Shown here: positions 1 to 10,555 of the stretch, in pieces | How the letters are laid out: each line of letters starts with the position of its first letter | Position numbering within the stretch: the first letter of the stretch is position 1 | Assembly (NCBI RefSeq): GCF_048548695.1 | Contig: NZ_JBLYIF010000014.1 | Source of the DNA: Neptuniibacter sp048548695 | GTDB taxonomy: Bacteria; Pseudomonadota; Gammaproteobacteria; Pseudomonadales; Balneatricaceae | Direction: 5' to 3' (one strand) | Length of the DNA stretch: 64,000 nt | The notes under the pieces: model-generated | Database searches by the model: none | Told to the model about the DNA's origin: nothing | The model's input: only the letters and a program-made list of their open reading frames with translations | Position numbers and translations under genes: made by a program

Positions 1-787
1 AATTACCCGCAAACATCATAACTTCGGCCAATAAAGGCTCTGCGGCGGATCGGCTTGGGAAAATTCCTTGCAAAGCAATGACATAGTTCATGCCAAGCGA
101 TGGCTGCATATTATTTTCAACCCCATCCACTGGCGGCGCCGCACCAATCCAGCTGCTGCCGTTCCAGGTAAGCACATCACCCGGGGTAGTGCCATCAGTC
201 AGACCACTTTCACCCTGGGGCCCCTGGGGACCTTCTGGGCCTTGGATGCCCTGAGGGCCTTCCGGTCCTACCGGGCCAGCGACACCTTGCGCGCCTTGCG
301 GTCCCTGAGGACCCATTGGGCCTTCTGGACCTTCAGTCCCGGCTTCACCCTGCGGTCCCTGTAGTCCTTCAGGTCCCTGCGGGCCTTGCGGCCCAACTGC
401 GCCAATAGTTAAAGCATAATCCGTCACAGGATCTTTTGGATCAGAGGACCCAAGGCTTAATAGATAATCACCATCGGCAGGTAGTGCACCAGCTGGTAAC
501 AAGCACTCGATCTGTTCCGGCGTCGAGATCAGGTCAGACGTACAATATTCCGATATATCGCCAGGTGCACCGGAGTTGCCAAGGGTCACATATAGGGTAT
601 CAGTTGCATCAAAACCGCTACCTTCAATAATCAATGCATCACCTGCGAAATCGACAAAGACCTCAGTAATCAAAGCGGGGGATTTTGCTGCGGGTTTGCC
701 TGCAGGTTTGGCAGATACCAGTGGTGTTGCCAGTAGCCCTGCTGCGAGGAATGTAACAGTGGAACAACGGGATAACAAAAAAGCCAT
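1..787 (-). CDS. Exported collagen-like repeat protein with tail-collar-type C-terminus (partial, runs off window)
   Basis: The frame is open from an ATG at 787 to the window edge (262 codons, 3' end missing). Residues 1-26 look like a Sec signal peptide ending VSA. Residues 37-131 resemble a small beta-sandwich of IPT/TIG type. Residues 132-194 are 21 uninterrupted Gly-X-Y triplets (GPQ, GPE, GIQ and similar), a collagen-like stalk. After a linker the protein enters a segment with MNYVIALQGIFPSR and the start of an EVMMFAGN motif, typical of phage tail-collar / microcystin-dependent-protein domains. It is probably a trimeric surface or secreted fibre. Its function is not known. No phage genes are visible beside it, and a prophage origin cannot be judged from the fragment. 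Confidence 0.85.
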   Translation of the reverse strand, partial: MAFLLSRCSTVTFLAAGLLATPLVSAKPAGKPAAKSPALITEVFVDFAGDALIIEGSGFDATDTLYVTLGNSGAPGDISEYCTSDLISTPEQIECLLPAGALPADGDYLLSLGSSDPKDPVTDYALTIGAVGPQGPQGPEGLQGPQGEAGTEGPEGPMGPQGPQGAQGVAGPVGPEGPQGIQGPEGPQGPQGESGLTDGTTPGDVLTWNGSSWIGAAPPVDGVENNMQPSLGMNYVIALQGIFPSRSAAEPLLAEVMMFAGN

Positions 788-1055
788 GTGTGCCTCCATC
801 AATTGATGAAAACTAGGCACAGCTACATCTAAAAGACCATCCCTAGCAGTTGTCAGCCTGATTTCTAGAACAATTCAAGCCTTAGAACGAACCCTGTTCT
901 TGCTAAATTGAGTATGGCTAAAGGAAAAATTTTAATCAATTTAAAATTAAGCAAACTGTCAGAAAAGCCCGAAAATGGGTATTATTGCGCCTTCCCCGTC
1001 ACGGCCCGGCCGCCTGGCTTTTACCGTGCATAAAGACTTAGTTACAGGGTTCAAC
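788..1055. other. Divergent intergenic region between collagen-like gene and gcvP
   Basis: These 268 bases separate two divergently transcribed genes and must hold both promoters. The stretch 890-960 is AT-rich. I see no convincing glycine riboswitch (no tandem aptamer-like conserved purine blocks) and no clear terminator. An in-frame upstream GTG/ATG-type extension of gcvP starting at 975 exists, but it adds a Pro/Arg-rich leader foreign to the family. Confidence 0.5.
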
Positions 1056-3962
<2,907 letters not shown>

Positions 3963-3982
3963 ACAGAACCGATAAGCAAAGC

Positions 3983-4010
3983 AAGGACACGCCCACGCGT
4001 GTCCTTTTTT
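3983..4010 (+). terminator. Rho-independent terminator of gcvP
   Basis: Perfect 8-bp stem GGACACGC / GCGTGTCC (3985-3992 with 3997-4004), loop CCAC, followed by TTTTTT. It lies 20 bases after the gcvP stop codon. Confidence 0.93.
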
Positions 4011-4023
4011 ATCCATTGCCCGA

Positions 4024-4049
4024 CATAAAAGCCCTCAACCGAGGGCTTT
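4024..4049 (-). terminator. Rho-independent terminator of the cytochrome genes
   Basis: Perfect 9-bp stem AAAGCCCTC / GAGGGCTTT (4028-4036 with 4041-4049) and loop AACC. It lies just beyond the stop codon of the reverse-strand diheme cytochrome gene. Read on the minus strand, the hairpin is followed by a short T-rich run. Confidence 0.85.
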
Positions 4050-4052
4050 ACG

Positions 4053-4940
4053 TTATTTCTGCTGCATAAGGTAATGCGCAATAGCTTGTAGATCCTGTTT
4101 ACGCATAAAAGCAGTGCCATACCTGACAACCTCTCCCATACTGCCACCAAACGCATCGCCATCATGCTTCAGCCCCACCTGCAGTGCATACGCCAGATCC
4201 TGTTCCGTCCAACCTTTACCTGACAGGGCTGCTGCAGTAATGGCGGGAACCTTACCCTCTCCCTGAAGCAAAGACTGACCACCCGAAAATGGTCGTTCAG
4301 AGTCCAGCGCAGCAAAAACATTCCGAGACCCATGACAGGCAGCACAATGAGTCACACTCTCCACCAGATAGGCACCACGATTGTAACTAGCAGTTTTATC
4401 TGGTCGGGGCTGAAAGCGATCCTCAGTAAAGAACAGTGACTGCCACACGATAAGGCCCTGCCTCAGGTTATAGGGGAAATCCAGCTGATGCTGGGGGGCT
4501 GCCATCGGCACCGGTGGGACAGTACTGAAAGCCGCCCATAAATCAGCGATATCCTGATCGCTTAGCCGAGTATAGAAAGTATATGGGAAAGCAGGGTAAT
4601 AACGCTCTCCCTGGGGACTTTTGCCCTGCCTCACTGCCTGGGCAAACTGCTCAATGCTCCAACCTCCTATACCGTGGTGTTTATCTGTTGTCAGGTTAGG
4701 TGCATAAAACGTTCCAAATGGCGTGACTAGCGGCGGCCCTCCTGCCAGAGGCGCCCCTCCCTGCTCCAGATCGGTGTGGCACGCGATACAACCAGATGCC
4801 CTGGCCAAATACGCACCCTTGGCAACATCGCCTGTCAGGTTTGCAGGAAAGTCCTCCGATACCGCTGTGCTACGGGTAGAGTGCCAAGTAATAACTACCA
4901 GCAGTAGCCCCCCCAGTGTAGCAACCAATAACCGCCTCAT
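4053..4940 (-). CDS. Diheme c-type cytochrome, membrane-anchored or exported
   Basis: The 295-residue protein has an N-terminal hydrophobic helix (residues 4-20) that targets it to the periplasm. Two haem c sites follow, CIACH near residue 51 and CAACH near residue 197, separated by about 145 residues. This matches the cytochrome subunits of periplasmic alcohol, gluconate or sorbitol dehydrogenases. Axial Met candidates exist, for example in GGSMGEV near the C-terminus. No dehydrogenase partner is encoded nearby, so the electron donor is unknown. Its ATG overlaps the stop codon of the upstream cytochrome c' gene (ATGA), so the two are translationally coupled. Confidence 0.88.
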   Translation of the reverse strand: MRRLLVATLGGLLLVVITWHSTRSTAVSEDFPANLTGDVAKGAYLARASGCIACHTDLEQGGAPLAGGPPLVTPFGTFYAPNLTTDKHHGIGGWSIEQFAQAVRQGKSPQGERYYPAFPYTFYTRLSDQDIADLWAAFSTVPPVPMAAPQHQLDFPYNLRQGLIVWQSLFFTEDRFQPRPDKTASYNRGAYLVESVTHCAACHGSRNVFAALDSERPFSGGQSLLQGEGKVPAITAAALSGKGWTEQDLAYALQVGLKHDGDAFGGSMGEVVRYGTAFMRKQDLQAIAHYLMQQK

Positions 4941-5503
4941 TTATCTTTCTCTACCCGGAAATCGGTGTGGCAAGACGAGCAGTTATCTGTCAGCTTTTTA
5001 AACACCGCTTCGACTGGCATGTTACCGTACTCTTCTGCAGTATGAGCCATTGCTTCCCCCATCATGGCGCCATGCCCCATCATCGCATCATCGGACATCA
5101 TCGCGCCCGCTGCCTGTGTCGCCTGGGTATTATGAGCAGCTTGCTGCAAGCCTTCACTCAGCACACCCAGATGCGCGGCCAGTCGGCTAAACCGATCCCA
5201 CTCCTGCCATATTTCAGGTTTTGCTTCCGTTGGGTGCTGCAGGCTGCCCTCAGGAAAGAGTTTAGTAAGCTGCTCTCCTGCATGATCTCTGATAACTGCA
5301 GCCGCTGCCTGTACCTTGTCTGCCTCATAGAGCGCCTTGCCTTTGAACATATCAGAAATGGTCTTCATAGAATCTTTCATATCTTTCATCGCATCCATAC
5401 GTTGTTTAACCACACCACTTGCGCCGCTATGTGCCACAACCAGAGTGGAGAGTGTCAGCAAAACCATAGACAACAGCAGTCCATTCACTGTTTTTTTCAG
5501 CAT
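4937..5503 (-). CDS. Cytochrome c' family protein
   Basis: This 188-residue exported protein has a signal peptide ending VVAHS near residue 26. A helical body rich in Met, Ala and Asp follows, with the single haem attachment motif CSSCH nine residues from the C-terminus. A C-terminal haem on a four-helix bundle is the hallmark of cytochrome c'. Family members bind NO or act in periplasmic electron transfer. An insertion around residues 125-150 (DAMMGHGAMMGEAMAH) is Met/His-rich and unusual for the family; it could bind copper (inference). The start has a good ribosome site, GGGGAAG. The gene is coupled to the diheme cytochrome downstream. Confidence 0.85.
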   Translation of the reverse strand: MLKKTVNGLLLSMVLLTLSTLVVAHSGASGVVKQRMDAMKDMKDSMKTISDMFKGKALYEADKVQAAAAVIRDHAGEQLTKLFPEGSLQHPTEAKPEIWQEWDRFSRLAAHLGVLSEGLQQAAHNTQATQAAGAMMSDDAMMGHGAMMGEAMAHTAEEYGNMPVEAVFKKLTDNCSSCHTDFRVEKDK

Positions 5504-5547
5504 TTTTCTTCCCCTTAAACAAAAACGAAAATACAGAACAAAAACTC

Positions 5548-5844
5548 TTAGGCGAGTTTTGGTGGTGGCAGTTCAAGCACCTGATAAAAATGATAATGTG
5601 ACAGTGAGAGCAACACGTTAAGCAAACCTTTTCCGGCAATATCGCCCACCAGACAACCACCCAGCGCCGCCATAGAATGGCCCGAGTGGCAGTTATTTTC
5701 ATCACCACTAGAGGTGTGTTGCTGATGCTGCAACTGATCATGATGATCCGTTGCAGCGCAACTATGCAGATCCAACAAGCCGCCCTGGGGAGGTTGCAGA
5801 AACAACAGCATCAGAAGAAAAAGAAAAAACAATTTTTGTCGCAT
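5548..5844 (-). CDS. Small exported Cys/His-rich protein of unknown function
   Basis: A 98-residue frame with a strongly hydrophobic N-terminus (residues 4-17) as a signal peptide or anchor. A polar stretch follows with clustered His and Cys residues (ATDHHDQLQHQQHTSS, then NCHSGHS), and the tail is LPPPKLA. I do not recognise the family. The composition recalls small periplasmic metal-related proteins found near copper genes. It lies 44 bases upstream of, and in the same direction as, the cytochrome c' gene, so it may be the first gene of that operon. No strong ribosome site is visible, which lowers confidence. Confidence 0.55.
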   Translation of the reverse strand: MRQKLFFLFLLMLLFLQPPQGGLLDLHSCAATDHHDQLQHQQHTSSGDENNCHSGHSMAALGGCLVGDIAGKGLLNVLLSLSHYHFYQVLELPPPKLA

Positions 5845-6015
5845 TACGGGCTGACTAAAAGCATGACACTGATGTCTGATCGAATAAAACCGAGACTATC
5901 AGATTTCCGAGTGTTTTGGTATTAACCCTCACCCGCAGTCAACCACCCGCGCAAAGCCTCTGCCCTGCAGGGTTACGGGTAAGATTGGGGCCAGGTAAAA
6001 GTCAGCCTGTCAACG

Positions 6016-6435
6016 TTACTCGTGCTTAGGCATATCTCTTATCGATTGATGTTCCATCATCTGTTGCATCATGCCTTGCATCATCTCCATCTGTGTTTCC
6101 ATCATACCCATGCGCTGATCCATGTAGGGACAGGGTTCAGATCCATCTTTACCCCCCTCATGCATCGCACCGTGACGTTGCATCATATCCATACCCATAC
6201 GCATGTGCTGCATATGCTGGTGCATCAACGCTGGCTGTTCAGAAGGCTGTTTACTGTCTCGAATCTGACCCATGATGTTTTCAGCACGTCCAAGATGCTC
6301 TCGCATCTGCATCATACGTGTTTGCTGATCCCTATTTTGTTGCGGTGGCTCCGCCGCATGGTTTTGATGGGCGCCAACCAACATTGCTGAGCCCAATAGA
6401 CTGGTAAAAACCAGACTCATCAGTACAGGTTTCAT
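6016..6435 (-). CDS. Periplasmic Met/His-rich protein, possible copper binder
   Basis: A 139-residue protein with a signal peptide (residues 1-22, ending VGAHQ) and an extremely Met-, His- and Gln-rich mature part with repeats such as MHQHMQHMRMGMDMM and MEMMQGMMQQMM. Such Met/His spacing is typical of periplasmic proteins that bind Cu(I)/Cu(II), such as CopK- or PcoE-like proteins, but I cannot place it in a named family. The start has a clear AGGAG at a spacing of 6. It lies on the same strand as the cytochrome cluster but is separated from it by 171 bases. Confidence 0.7.
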   Translation of the reverse strand: MKPVLMSLVFTSLLGSAMLVGAHQNHAAEPPQQNRDQQTRMMQMREHLGRAENIMGQIRDSKQPSEQPALMHQHMQHMRMGMDMMQRHGAMHEGGKDGSEPCPYMDQRMGMMETQMEMMQGMMQQMMEHQSIRDMPKHE

Positions 6436-6624
6436 ATTTCACTCCTTGGGCAGTCCCGGCCAGGGGCTTTCACCCAGTTATTGCAGAGCCAATTCAAACC
6501 ATCAAATGCAGGCCCTGCTACTTAAACATAGCCTTCAGCCCGGCAAATCAAGCACATTAAAGTCAAAATCAACCACAATCTTGATCCATCTCACTAAAAT
6601 ACGTCTCAGCTATAGGCCTAACAT

Positions 6625-6650
6625 AAAAAAGCCCTGCCAGAGCAAGGCTT
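6625..6650 (-). terminator. Terminator of the Deg-type protease gene
   Basis: Hairpin at 6629-6650 (AAGCCCTG with CAAGGCTT, one mismatch). On the minus strand it is followed by a run of six T (plus-strand A run at 6625-6630). It lies 20 bases past the protease stop codon. Confidence 0.8.
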
Positions 6651-6669
6651 ACAGGGTACTGCCGCCACA

Positions 6670-8025
6670 TCAGCGGATCACCACATAAAACAACGTGCCG
6701 TTGCGGTTTATCTGTAACAGCAGGGTTCGTCGTTCAACTTCTAACGCCTGCTCCAGTACCGACAGGTTTGGCGTTCGGCGCTTATTCGCGCCCACAATCA
6801 GGTCGCCGGGACGCAAGCCGCTGTAAGCAGCCGTAGAGCTCTGCATCAAGGTGACCACTCGTACGCCACCTTCCGGATCATCCGCCAACTCTACGCCCTG
6901 TAGTAATGGGTGTAACGGCTGATCAGCTGCTGCGGTCTGGTAAGGCTCAATGGTTACCCTGGTGTCCCTTGCTCTGCCCTGGCGCAGATAGCGAATCTGC
7001 AACGTCTGGCCAATGGCCCGGGTACCAACCCGGCTACGCAACTGGGCACTGTTCAGTACCGGTTTATTGTTCAGGTGGGTAATCACATCTCCGGGCTTCA
7101 GACCGGCTTTGGCTGCACTTGAATCAGGTGCTACTCCGGTAATCAGCACACCCTGTTGGCCATTTTTAAGTTCCAGTGCCTCACGCAACTCAGGGTTCAG
7201 CTCCTGGACCGTAATACCCACCTGACCACGTTTCACTTCACCATGCAGCAGAATCTGTTCCATACTGGCTTTCGCCATGTTGATGGGAATAGCAAAACCA
7301 ATACCGATATTGCCGCCAGACGGTGCAAAAATCGCAGTATTAATACCGATCAGCTCACCACGCAAATTGACCAGTGCGCCCCCTGAGTTACCGGGATTGA
7401 TTGAGGCGTCTGTTTGGATAAAGTCTTCAAAACCTTCGATACCCAATCCACTGCGGCCCAGCGCGCTGACCACGCCGGTGGTAACAGTCTGCCCCAAACC
7501 GAAAGGATTACCTATTGCCACTACATAATCCCCTACTCTAAGGTTACCTGAGTCGGTCAATGTCACCTCAGTAAGATTCTGTGCGTCGATCTGCAATACC
7601 GCGATATCCAGTTCCGCATCATGCCCCAACACCTGGGCCTTAAATTGACGGCCATCCACTAGAGAGACATGTACTTCATCCGCGCCCTTAATAACGTGGT
7701 AATTGGTCATCACTACACCGGCTGTTGCATCAACAATCACTCCGGACCCGGCACTTTGCTGCCGCTTATGTGGTCCCCCCGGCTGCATCTGCTCCGGCAA
7801 ATTAAAAAACCGCCGAAAGAATGGGTCGTTGAGTAAGGGGTTGTAGCGATACTGCAGGTTAGAGTAGGTTGCGATGTTCACCACCGCCGGATTGATGCGT
7901 TCTAGCATCGGAGCCAATGAAGGTAGTGGCTGTCCCTGAGGGTCAGTAGCAGGCAGAGCAGCCAAACCAGTGGGTATCCAGCTGGTCACGAGTATCAGCA
8001 GCAGACAATGCACGATCGGTTTCAT
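6670..8025 (-). CDS. degQ: Periplasmic Do/Deg-family serine endoprotease with two PDZ domains
   Basis: A 451-residue trypsin-like periplasmic quality-control protease. The signal peptide covers residues 1-23. The catalytic triad is visible as His in TNYHVIKG, Asp in DAELDIAVLQ and Ser in NPGNSGGALVN. Two PDZ domains follow (about 265-345 and 370-445), with the typical segments GLKPGDVI and GLRPGDLI. Length and domain number fit DegQ/DegP/MucD; the subtype is inferred. The ATG at 8025 is chosen because GGAGGA lies 9 bases upstream; a TTG-initiated extension to 8064 would put that site inside the gene. Confidence 0.92.
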   Translation of the reverse strand: MKPIVHCLLLILVTSWIPTGLAALPATDPQGQPLPSLAPMLERINPAVVNIATYSNLQYRYNPLLNDPFFRRFFNLPEQMQPGGPHKRQQSAGSGVIVDATAGVVMTNYHVIKGADEVHVSLVDGRQFKAQVLGHDAELDIAVLQIDAQNLTEVTLTDSGNLRVGDYVVAIGNPFGLGQTVTTGVVSALGRSGLGIEGFEDFIQTDASINPGNSGGALVNLRGELIGINTAIFAPSGGNIGIGFAIPINMAKASMEQILLHGEVKRGQVGITVQELNPELREALELKNGQQGVLITGVAPDSSAAKAGLKPGDVITHLNNKPVLNSAQLRSRVGTRAIGQTLQIRYLRQGRARDTRVTIEPYQTAAADQPLHPLLQGVELADDPEGGVRVVTLMQSSTAAYSGLRPGDLIVGANKRRTPNLSVLEQALEVERRTLLLQINRNGTLFYVVIR

Positions 8026-8064
8026 GCGGCTTGTTCCTCCTTCAATCAAGAGCACGTTCAGCAA

Positions 8065-8363
8065 TCATGTTTCAATAAATGCGATCGACCAGACACCGGA
8101 AGTCAGTGCTGATGATCAACTGTTGCGAATTTATGACCAAGCACACAAGCATTTGGTTGCATTACCAAACACATAGGCAGTACGGAAACAGCTTAGCGGC
8201 GTCCGGTGTAGAAGAAGAGATATGGGGAGAGATCAGAAATTTCAATGGGCTGGAAGTGTGGTGACATATCGCCCAGAAAAAAGAGCCGGACACCACCCCA
8301 GCATCCTTGCTGGAAAGCCCTCAATGGTGTCCGGCATAAAGGTAGCCCGAAGGCTGTCATCAT
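8065..8363. other. Intergenic region between the Deg protease and HDOD genes
   Basis: About 300 bases. The part near 8036-8280 should hold the reverse-strand promoter of the protease gene, but I see no clear -35/-10 pair. The part at 8273-8335 is the terminator of the HDOD gene. No open frame in it has coding character. Confidence 0.5.
8273..8335 (-). terminator. Large branched terminator of the HDOD gene
   Basis: An 11-bp perfect inverted repeat, GCCGGACACCA at 8285-8295 and TGGTGTCCGGC at 8325-8335, encloses a second small hairpin (CCAGCA / TGCTGG). On the minus strand the structure is followed by CTCTTTTTTC. It begins 29 bases after the HDOD stop codon. Confidence 0.82.
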
Positions 8364-9611
8364 TCAGGCATTAGCCACCATTTTCAGGCGGTATTCGTTC
8401 GCCAGCATCTTCCACTGGGGCAGCTCAGACTCAACCCCGATCTGTTCCAGATACCGCATGGAAAGATCACTGGCCATATTACATTTACCCACCACCTCTA
8501 CGGATGGCAGCAGAGCGTCTGCGGCGTGGACGGCCGTCAGCGCAGTAAAACCCGCATCTGCCGAGAGATGCGGCACATGATGCAGCATCACCGCTTCCAC
8601 CACCGGCTCTGGCAACCGCCACATTGCCAGCAGTGCTGCGCCCAACTCACCGTGAAAAAAGCCGTAGACCGCTTTTTCGACCAGATGCAGAGGTTTCTGT
8701 TTTTTCGCTGAGTAACGCAGTACCTTGCGATAGTGTTCTGGATCATGAGAGGCAAAAATCAACACCCCGAGGTCATGTAACAAGCCCCCCAGGAATGCAT
8801 GATCCTGAGTCGTTTTGCTGGCCCCGGCTTTACGGCTGATGGACTGCGCTAATCGTGCCACCAACAATGAACGCTCATGCTGGCGTTCAAAAGAAAAGTC
8901 TTTCCAGTCATCCGACTGTTTAAATTGGGAGTTCAGATGGCTGCTCAGTGCCAGCCCTCTGAGATTGCGCAGTCCCAGCAGAGTTACCGCTTCACGCAGG
9001 TTACTTATTTCACGCTGAAAGCCGAAATAAGCCGAGTTCACCTGACGCATTACCTGCGCAGCCACCGCGGGGTCGCCTTCGATAATACGACTGATGGCCA
9101 TGGCGTCAGCCACATCCGATTGAATCGCGTCGGTTAACTCTTTATATACTCCCGGCGGAGACGGCAGGCACTTAAGGTTGCCAATATAATCATGCAGACT
9201 GGAACGATTTAGGAGACGGGTAACCTTGCATAGGTATTCCAGTTTGGATGTCAGATCGTGCATATTAACCTGATCCGGGAATACCCGATGTGCAATTTCG
9301 CCGGCCTTGGCACGCTGCTCAGCACTCCAGAATTGACCACCAATAAATACGCGGATCGCTTTAGGCTGCAGCCCCGCCACTTTCTGCATCAGATCAAGAT
9401 CGCTCTGCGCCCGGGTAGAACAACTCAGTATGACGGCATCACAGCCTGACTGCTTAAGTAGATCAAGCAGCGATGCGGCATTGTCGAGCCGGTTAACTTG
9501 CCAATTAGCAGCAGCCGTGCCGAGATTATTGACCCAGTTATAAAACCCACCGGTTGTATCCAGCATCAATACCCTAAAGGCACGTGCTGAAGTTTTCTCC
9601 TTGACTGACAT
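8364..9611 (-). CDS. HDOD-domain signalling protein with degenerate receiver-like N-terminus
   Basis: A 415-residue cytoplasmic protein. Residues 10-125 have a receiver-like pattern of alternating strands and helices, including VLMLDTTGG and CDAVILSC, without the full acidic pocket. Residues about 145-340 form an HDOD domain, with LPSPPGVYKEL at its start and the partly conserved HD-type motif FLGGLLHDLGVLIF. HDOD proteins are HD-GYP relatives used as regulators in motility, stress and c-di-GMP circuits. The ATG at 9611 is preferred to a TTG at 9641. It is likely monocistronic, with its own terminator downstream. Confidence 0.85.
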   Translation of the reverse strand: MSVKEKTSARAFRVLMLDTTGGFYNWVNNLGTAAANWQVNRLDNAASLLDLLKQSGCDAVILSCSTRAQSDLDLMQKVAGLQPKAIRVFIGGQFWSAEQRAKAGEIAHRVFPDQVNMHDLTSKLEYLCKVTRLLNRSSLHDYIGNLKCLPSPPGVYKELTDAIQSDVADAMAISRIIEGDPAVAAQVMRQVNSAYFGFQREISNLREAVTLLGLRNLRGLALSSHLNSQFKQSDDWKDFSFERQHERSLLVARLAQSISRKAGASKTTQDHAFLGGLLHDLGVLIFASHDPEHYRKVLRYSAKKQKPLHLVEKAVYGFFHGELGAALLAMWRLPEPVVEAVMLHHVPHLSADAGFTALTAVHAADALLPSVEVVGKCNMASDLSMRYLEQIGVESELPQWKMLANEYRLKMVANA

Positions 9612-9751
9612 AACGCTCACCACAATGTTGTTGACCAGCAAAAACCCAGCATGAACCGGTTTGCCGATCTGTCATGTTCACTAATGTAGTTAGTGCAAGG
9701 AGAGATAAAAGTCAGTTTTTACTAAAAAAAGGCTCATATTTTCAGCAAGAA

Positions 9752-9767
9752 TTAAACACCTGTTTAA
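9752..9767. promoter_or_regulatory. Perfect 16-bp palindrome upstream of the HDOD gene
   Basis: TTAAACA-CC-TGTTTAA is a perfect inverted repeat in the AT-rich region between the HDOD and ybaN-like genes, 140 bases upstream of the HDOD start. It could be an operator for a dimeric regulator. No cognate regulator is identified. Confidence 0.35.
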
Positions 9768-9891
9768 ACTTACTTCAGAACCCTTTAAATACGGTAACTT
9801 TCAGATTTATCGTATGTTTTTCTGAAAATTTTCATCTTAGTTTTATGAAAATATTTCAAGATTAAAACATAAAAACCGAACAGATCTGTCA

Positions 9892-10305
9892 TCAACCTGA
9901 TGAACCAATACGGCTGCGACATGGCACAGCAGTTGGTTCAGAAGGCCGCGACCAGATATAACAAAGTGAAGCGGCTATGGTTGCTACCACCAGTAGTTTC
10001 AGGCCGTAGTGAAACTCTCTGAAGAACAAGGGATAGCTGACCATAATAAGCATCATGCTGCTAGCCAGGCATTTTGCCCGCAGCGGAATAACACCATAGG
10101 CCTCCCAGTCCCGAATCAATTTACCAAATACCCGGTGATTCAACAGGTATTGGTGCAAGCGCTCAGAACTACGGGAAAAGCAAAAAGCTGCCAATAAGAC
10201 AAAAGGAGTGGTCGGCAAAAGTGGCACAACCACACCTATTATGCCCACCAGCAAACAGAGCATACCGCAAAACCAGTAAACACCTCGTCCAATCTGTTCT
10301 GCCAT
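9892..10305 (-). CDS. ybaN: DUF454 (YbaN) family inner membrane protein
   Basis: A 137-residue integral membrane protein with hydrophobic helices at about 10-42 and 82-117. The family signature is visible as GIVGVVVPLLPTTPF-like residues (here GIIGVVVPLLPTTPFVLL) followed by FCFSRSS. The E. coli homologue YbaN is of unknown function. Its ribosome site AGGGTG is well placed before the ATG at 10305. It appears to be a single gene. Confidence 0.9.
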   Translation of the reverse strand: MAEQIGRGVYWFCGMLCLLVGIIGVVVPLLPTTPFVLLAAFCFSRSSERLHQYLLNHRVFGKLIRDWEAYGVIPLRAKCLASSMMLIMVSYPLFFREFHYGLKLLVVATIAASLCYIWSRPSEPTAVPCRSRIGSSG

Positions 10306-10494
10306 CGTTGCACCCTTTTTCAGCTACTGCTTTTAGAATAGAACAGCCAAGCCGGATCGTGGAGGCTTTTGCATTGAAACTTTTCATAGAGGTGTTTGAA
10401 TTTACTTATCGCTGAGGCAGGTCAATACAACGCTATGCTATGCAGCGAGTACAGAGGCAGATACAAAACAAACTCTAACCGCAGACAACACACA

Positions 10495-10522
10495 CAAAAA
10501 AGAGGCACCCACGCGCCTCTTT
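10495..10522 (-). terminator. Terminator of nasA
   Basis: Perfect 8-bp stem AAAGAGGC / GCCTCTTT (10499-10506 with 10515-10522). On the minus strand it is followed by a T run (plus-strand A run ending at 10501). It lies 34 bases downstream of the nasA stop codon. Confidence 0.9.
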
Positions 10523-10555
10523 CCAGCTATCTCCTTAGCTAACCTGCCAGCCTTC

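Noticed and set aside
206..394. Simple repeat or CRISPR-like array near the left edge
   Set aside because: The periodicity is nine bases and encodes Gly-X-Y triplets on the minus strand; there are no spacers.
788..1055. Glycine riboswitch upstream of gcvP
   Set aside because: No tandem aptamer-like conserved blocks or terminator could be recognised in the short intergenic region.
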